A stretch of DNA of 64,000 nt from an uncultured bacterium (lineage in GTDB: Bacteria > Verrucomicrobiota > Verrucomicrobiia > CAIQCK01). The number at the start of each line of letters is the position of its first letter. Position 1 is the first letter of the stretch. The notes below the pieces were generated by a model, which saw only the letters and a program-made list of their open reading frames with translations, made no database searches and had not been told where the DNA came from. Positions 62,989-64,000 of the stretch are shown one piece after another. The stretch lies in NCBI GenBank assembly GCA_903870275.1, contig CAIQCK010000026.1, positions 1-64,000 on the forward strand, in the 5' to 3' direction. A program made the position numbers and the translations under genes.

Positions 62989-64000
62989 TTACGGGAAGGA
63001 AACGGTCGCATCAGAGCTTTGTGTGCTGCCGTGGGCGTTGTTGGCAGTGACGTGAGCTTTGCCCGTGCCATACGGGACGCCGACCCATAAATGAGTTCCG
63101 CCGGGAGTCACTCCGCCTTGGTCAGGCCAACTCGTTCCACCATCCGGCGAAACTTGCAAGGACATGGATGTCGCGCCGGCGGGCAGGCTGGGAATATCTA
63201 TCACCACGTTGAACGTTCCATCCATGTTATCGGATGGAGTCTCAAAGACAGGCGCGTCGGGCGTGGCGGGCGGACTATCTGTGGCAACGACGTACTCTGT
63301 GCTCACCGCACTCGTGACGCCCACGATGTTTGTCCACGTGGCAATGACGAACAGCACCTGGCCGGCGGCAATTCCATTGGTGATTGTAAAACTCGTGGCG
63401 CCACCGAGCACGCCCCAAGCGCCGCCGCCCGCCATGTCGTCCACCCAAACGCCGCTGCGGTTGGTATCGGCCGCGGTGGCGAGGCTCGAAATACTTGTCC
63501 AAGTGCCATAGGACACGCTGACGGTCTGCCCGGTGTTGACCGAGCCGGAGATCGCCGGCAGCACGCTGTTCACAGGCCGAAACACAGTCATCGAGCCGCC
63601 GATCGCGTTCCACACCTGATCGAGTGTGACACCGCCGCTCGCGCCGATGTAAAAGTTGCCGTTGGTCTGCGCGACGCTGACGCCGGAGCCAGCGAAGATG
63701 AAGTTGCTGCCGATGGGAATAAAGGTGCCGCGCGTCCATTGAGTCACCGCGTTGGTCGCGGCGTCCACGCGGCCGAGCGAGGCCAGCCCGTTCGTCACAC
63801 TCGCCGTCACGTAACCCTGACCGGTCACGAATCCCGTTGACGCGAGTCCGTTGGTGACGGAAGCCGTCACATAAAGTTGGCCGACGATCCAATTCGTCGT
63901 CGTGTTCCATGCCGCGTTTGTCGCCCAGGCAAGGTCGCTGTCCATCGTCACGCCGAGTCCGCCGGGCGTCGCGTCGTCGCCGAGCCAGAGCTTTTGGGTG
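62989..64000 (-). CDS. Second tail-fibre-like protein, 5' end outside window
   Basis: The frame is open to the right edge and continues beyond it. It begins in the window with LWLGDDATPGGLGVTMDS, then the same ATNAAWN-TTNWIVG and YVTASVTNGLASTG repeats as the fibre at 60196, so the two are paralogues. The unique part has SGSVNTGQTVSVSYGTWTS, GVWVDDMAGGGAWG and then two Ig/FnIII-like strands (DNMDGTFNVVIDIPSLP, GTGKAHVTANNAHGSTQSSD). It may determine receptor choice. Partial. Confidence 0.7.
   Translation of the reverse strand, partial: TQKLWLGDDATPGGLGVTMDSDLAWATNAAWNTTTNWIVGQLYVTASVTNGLASTGFVTGQGYVTASVTNGLASLGRVDAATNAVTQWTRGTFIPIGSNFIFAGSGVSVAQTNGNFYIGASGGVTLDQVWNAIGGSMTVFRPVNSVLPAISGSVNTGQTVSVSYGTWTSISSLATAADTNRSGVWVDDMAGGGAWGVLGGATSFTITNGIAAGQVLFVIATWTNIVGVTSAVSTEYVVATDSPPATPDAPVFETPSDNMDGTFNVVIDIPSLPAGATSMSLQVSPDGGTSWPDQGGVTPGGTHLWVGVPYGTGKAHVTANNAHGSTQSSDATVSFP

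Overview
The window is GC-rich bacterial chromosome with dense, mostly ordinary housekeeping genes and one large phage-tail module. The best guess for the host is a member of the Verrucomicrobiota, probably near Pedosphaera/Limisphaerales. This is an inference from gene content: Tat-secreted FAD oxidoreductase and BNR-type proteins, repeated secreted SGNH hydrolases, an ECF sigma factor fused to a glycine-rich membrane domain, single-chain (alpha2-type) glycyl-tRNA synthetase, and very many short-period repeats. No rRNA, tRNA or CRISPR was seen.

Layout. 1-2255: a truncated nucleosidase remnant, then a textbook leucine attenuator (promoter, leuL-like leader peptide, antiterminator/terminator) ahead of leuA. 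2439-6367: alpha/beta hydrolase, Sua5/TsaC, TerC, and an iron-sulfur protein preceded by an FNR/FixK-like box. 6490-9555: two lower-GC genes (unknown; NYN nuclease) and glyS; the NYN gene is bracketed by a diverged duplicate of the 3' end of glyS. 9648-16086: a composite inverted repeat, two secreted SGNH hydrolases, a receiver-domain protein, and two Tat-secreted proteins sharing a near-identical leader.

16252-25952 looks like a defence or conflict region. It holds a restriction endonuclease gene broken by an in-frame amber codon, its convergent DNA methyltransferase with a small HTH protein, a secreted lyase-like protein, a 1044-residue WD40-GTPase-TIR protein, and a membrane-fused ECF sigma factor in the same orientation upstream of it. 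26089-33630 holds gap (with a near-consensus promoter), ppx, 5'-nucleotidase, rsmD, a lipid kinase and two LPP20-like secreted proteins.

33698-45121 is one long leftward gene string: pgk, tpiA, secG, then oppA, oppB, oppC, a large secreted glycosidase-like protein, oppD and oppF. OppB carries an unusual extracytoplasmic insertion. A lipoate-ligase family protein and a TIM-barrel isomerase-like protein follow on the other strand.

47235-64000 (all minus strand, continuing past the right edge) is a siphovirus-type tail module: two tail fibres, a methyltransferase, a glycosyltransferase, tail tube, a tail assembly chaperone with a G GGA AAA slippery site for -1 frameshifting, tape measure, BR0599/DUF2163 hub protein, NlpC/P60 peptidase and tail-tip proteins. 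The order hub-NlpC-tip resembles gene transfer agents and lambda-like tails. No head, integrase or lysis gene is visible, so prophage, tailocin and gene-transfer-agent remain open.

A thread through the whole window is repeat invasion. Many unrelated tracts share a 7-bp period (STRR-like), and several families of long inverted repeats occur. They fill intergenic gaps and also sit in frame inside genes (hydrolase, NlpC peptidase, tail chaperone, glycosyltransferase, fibre), where they encode low-complexity peptide inserts. Their presence inside the tail module suggests that the module has resided in this genome for a long time.
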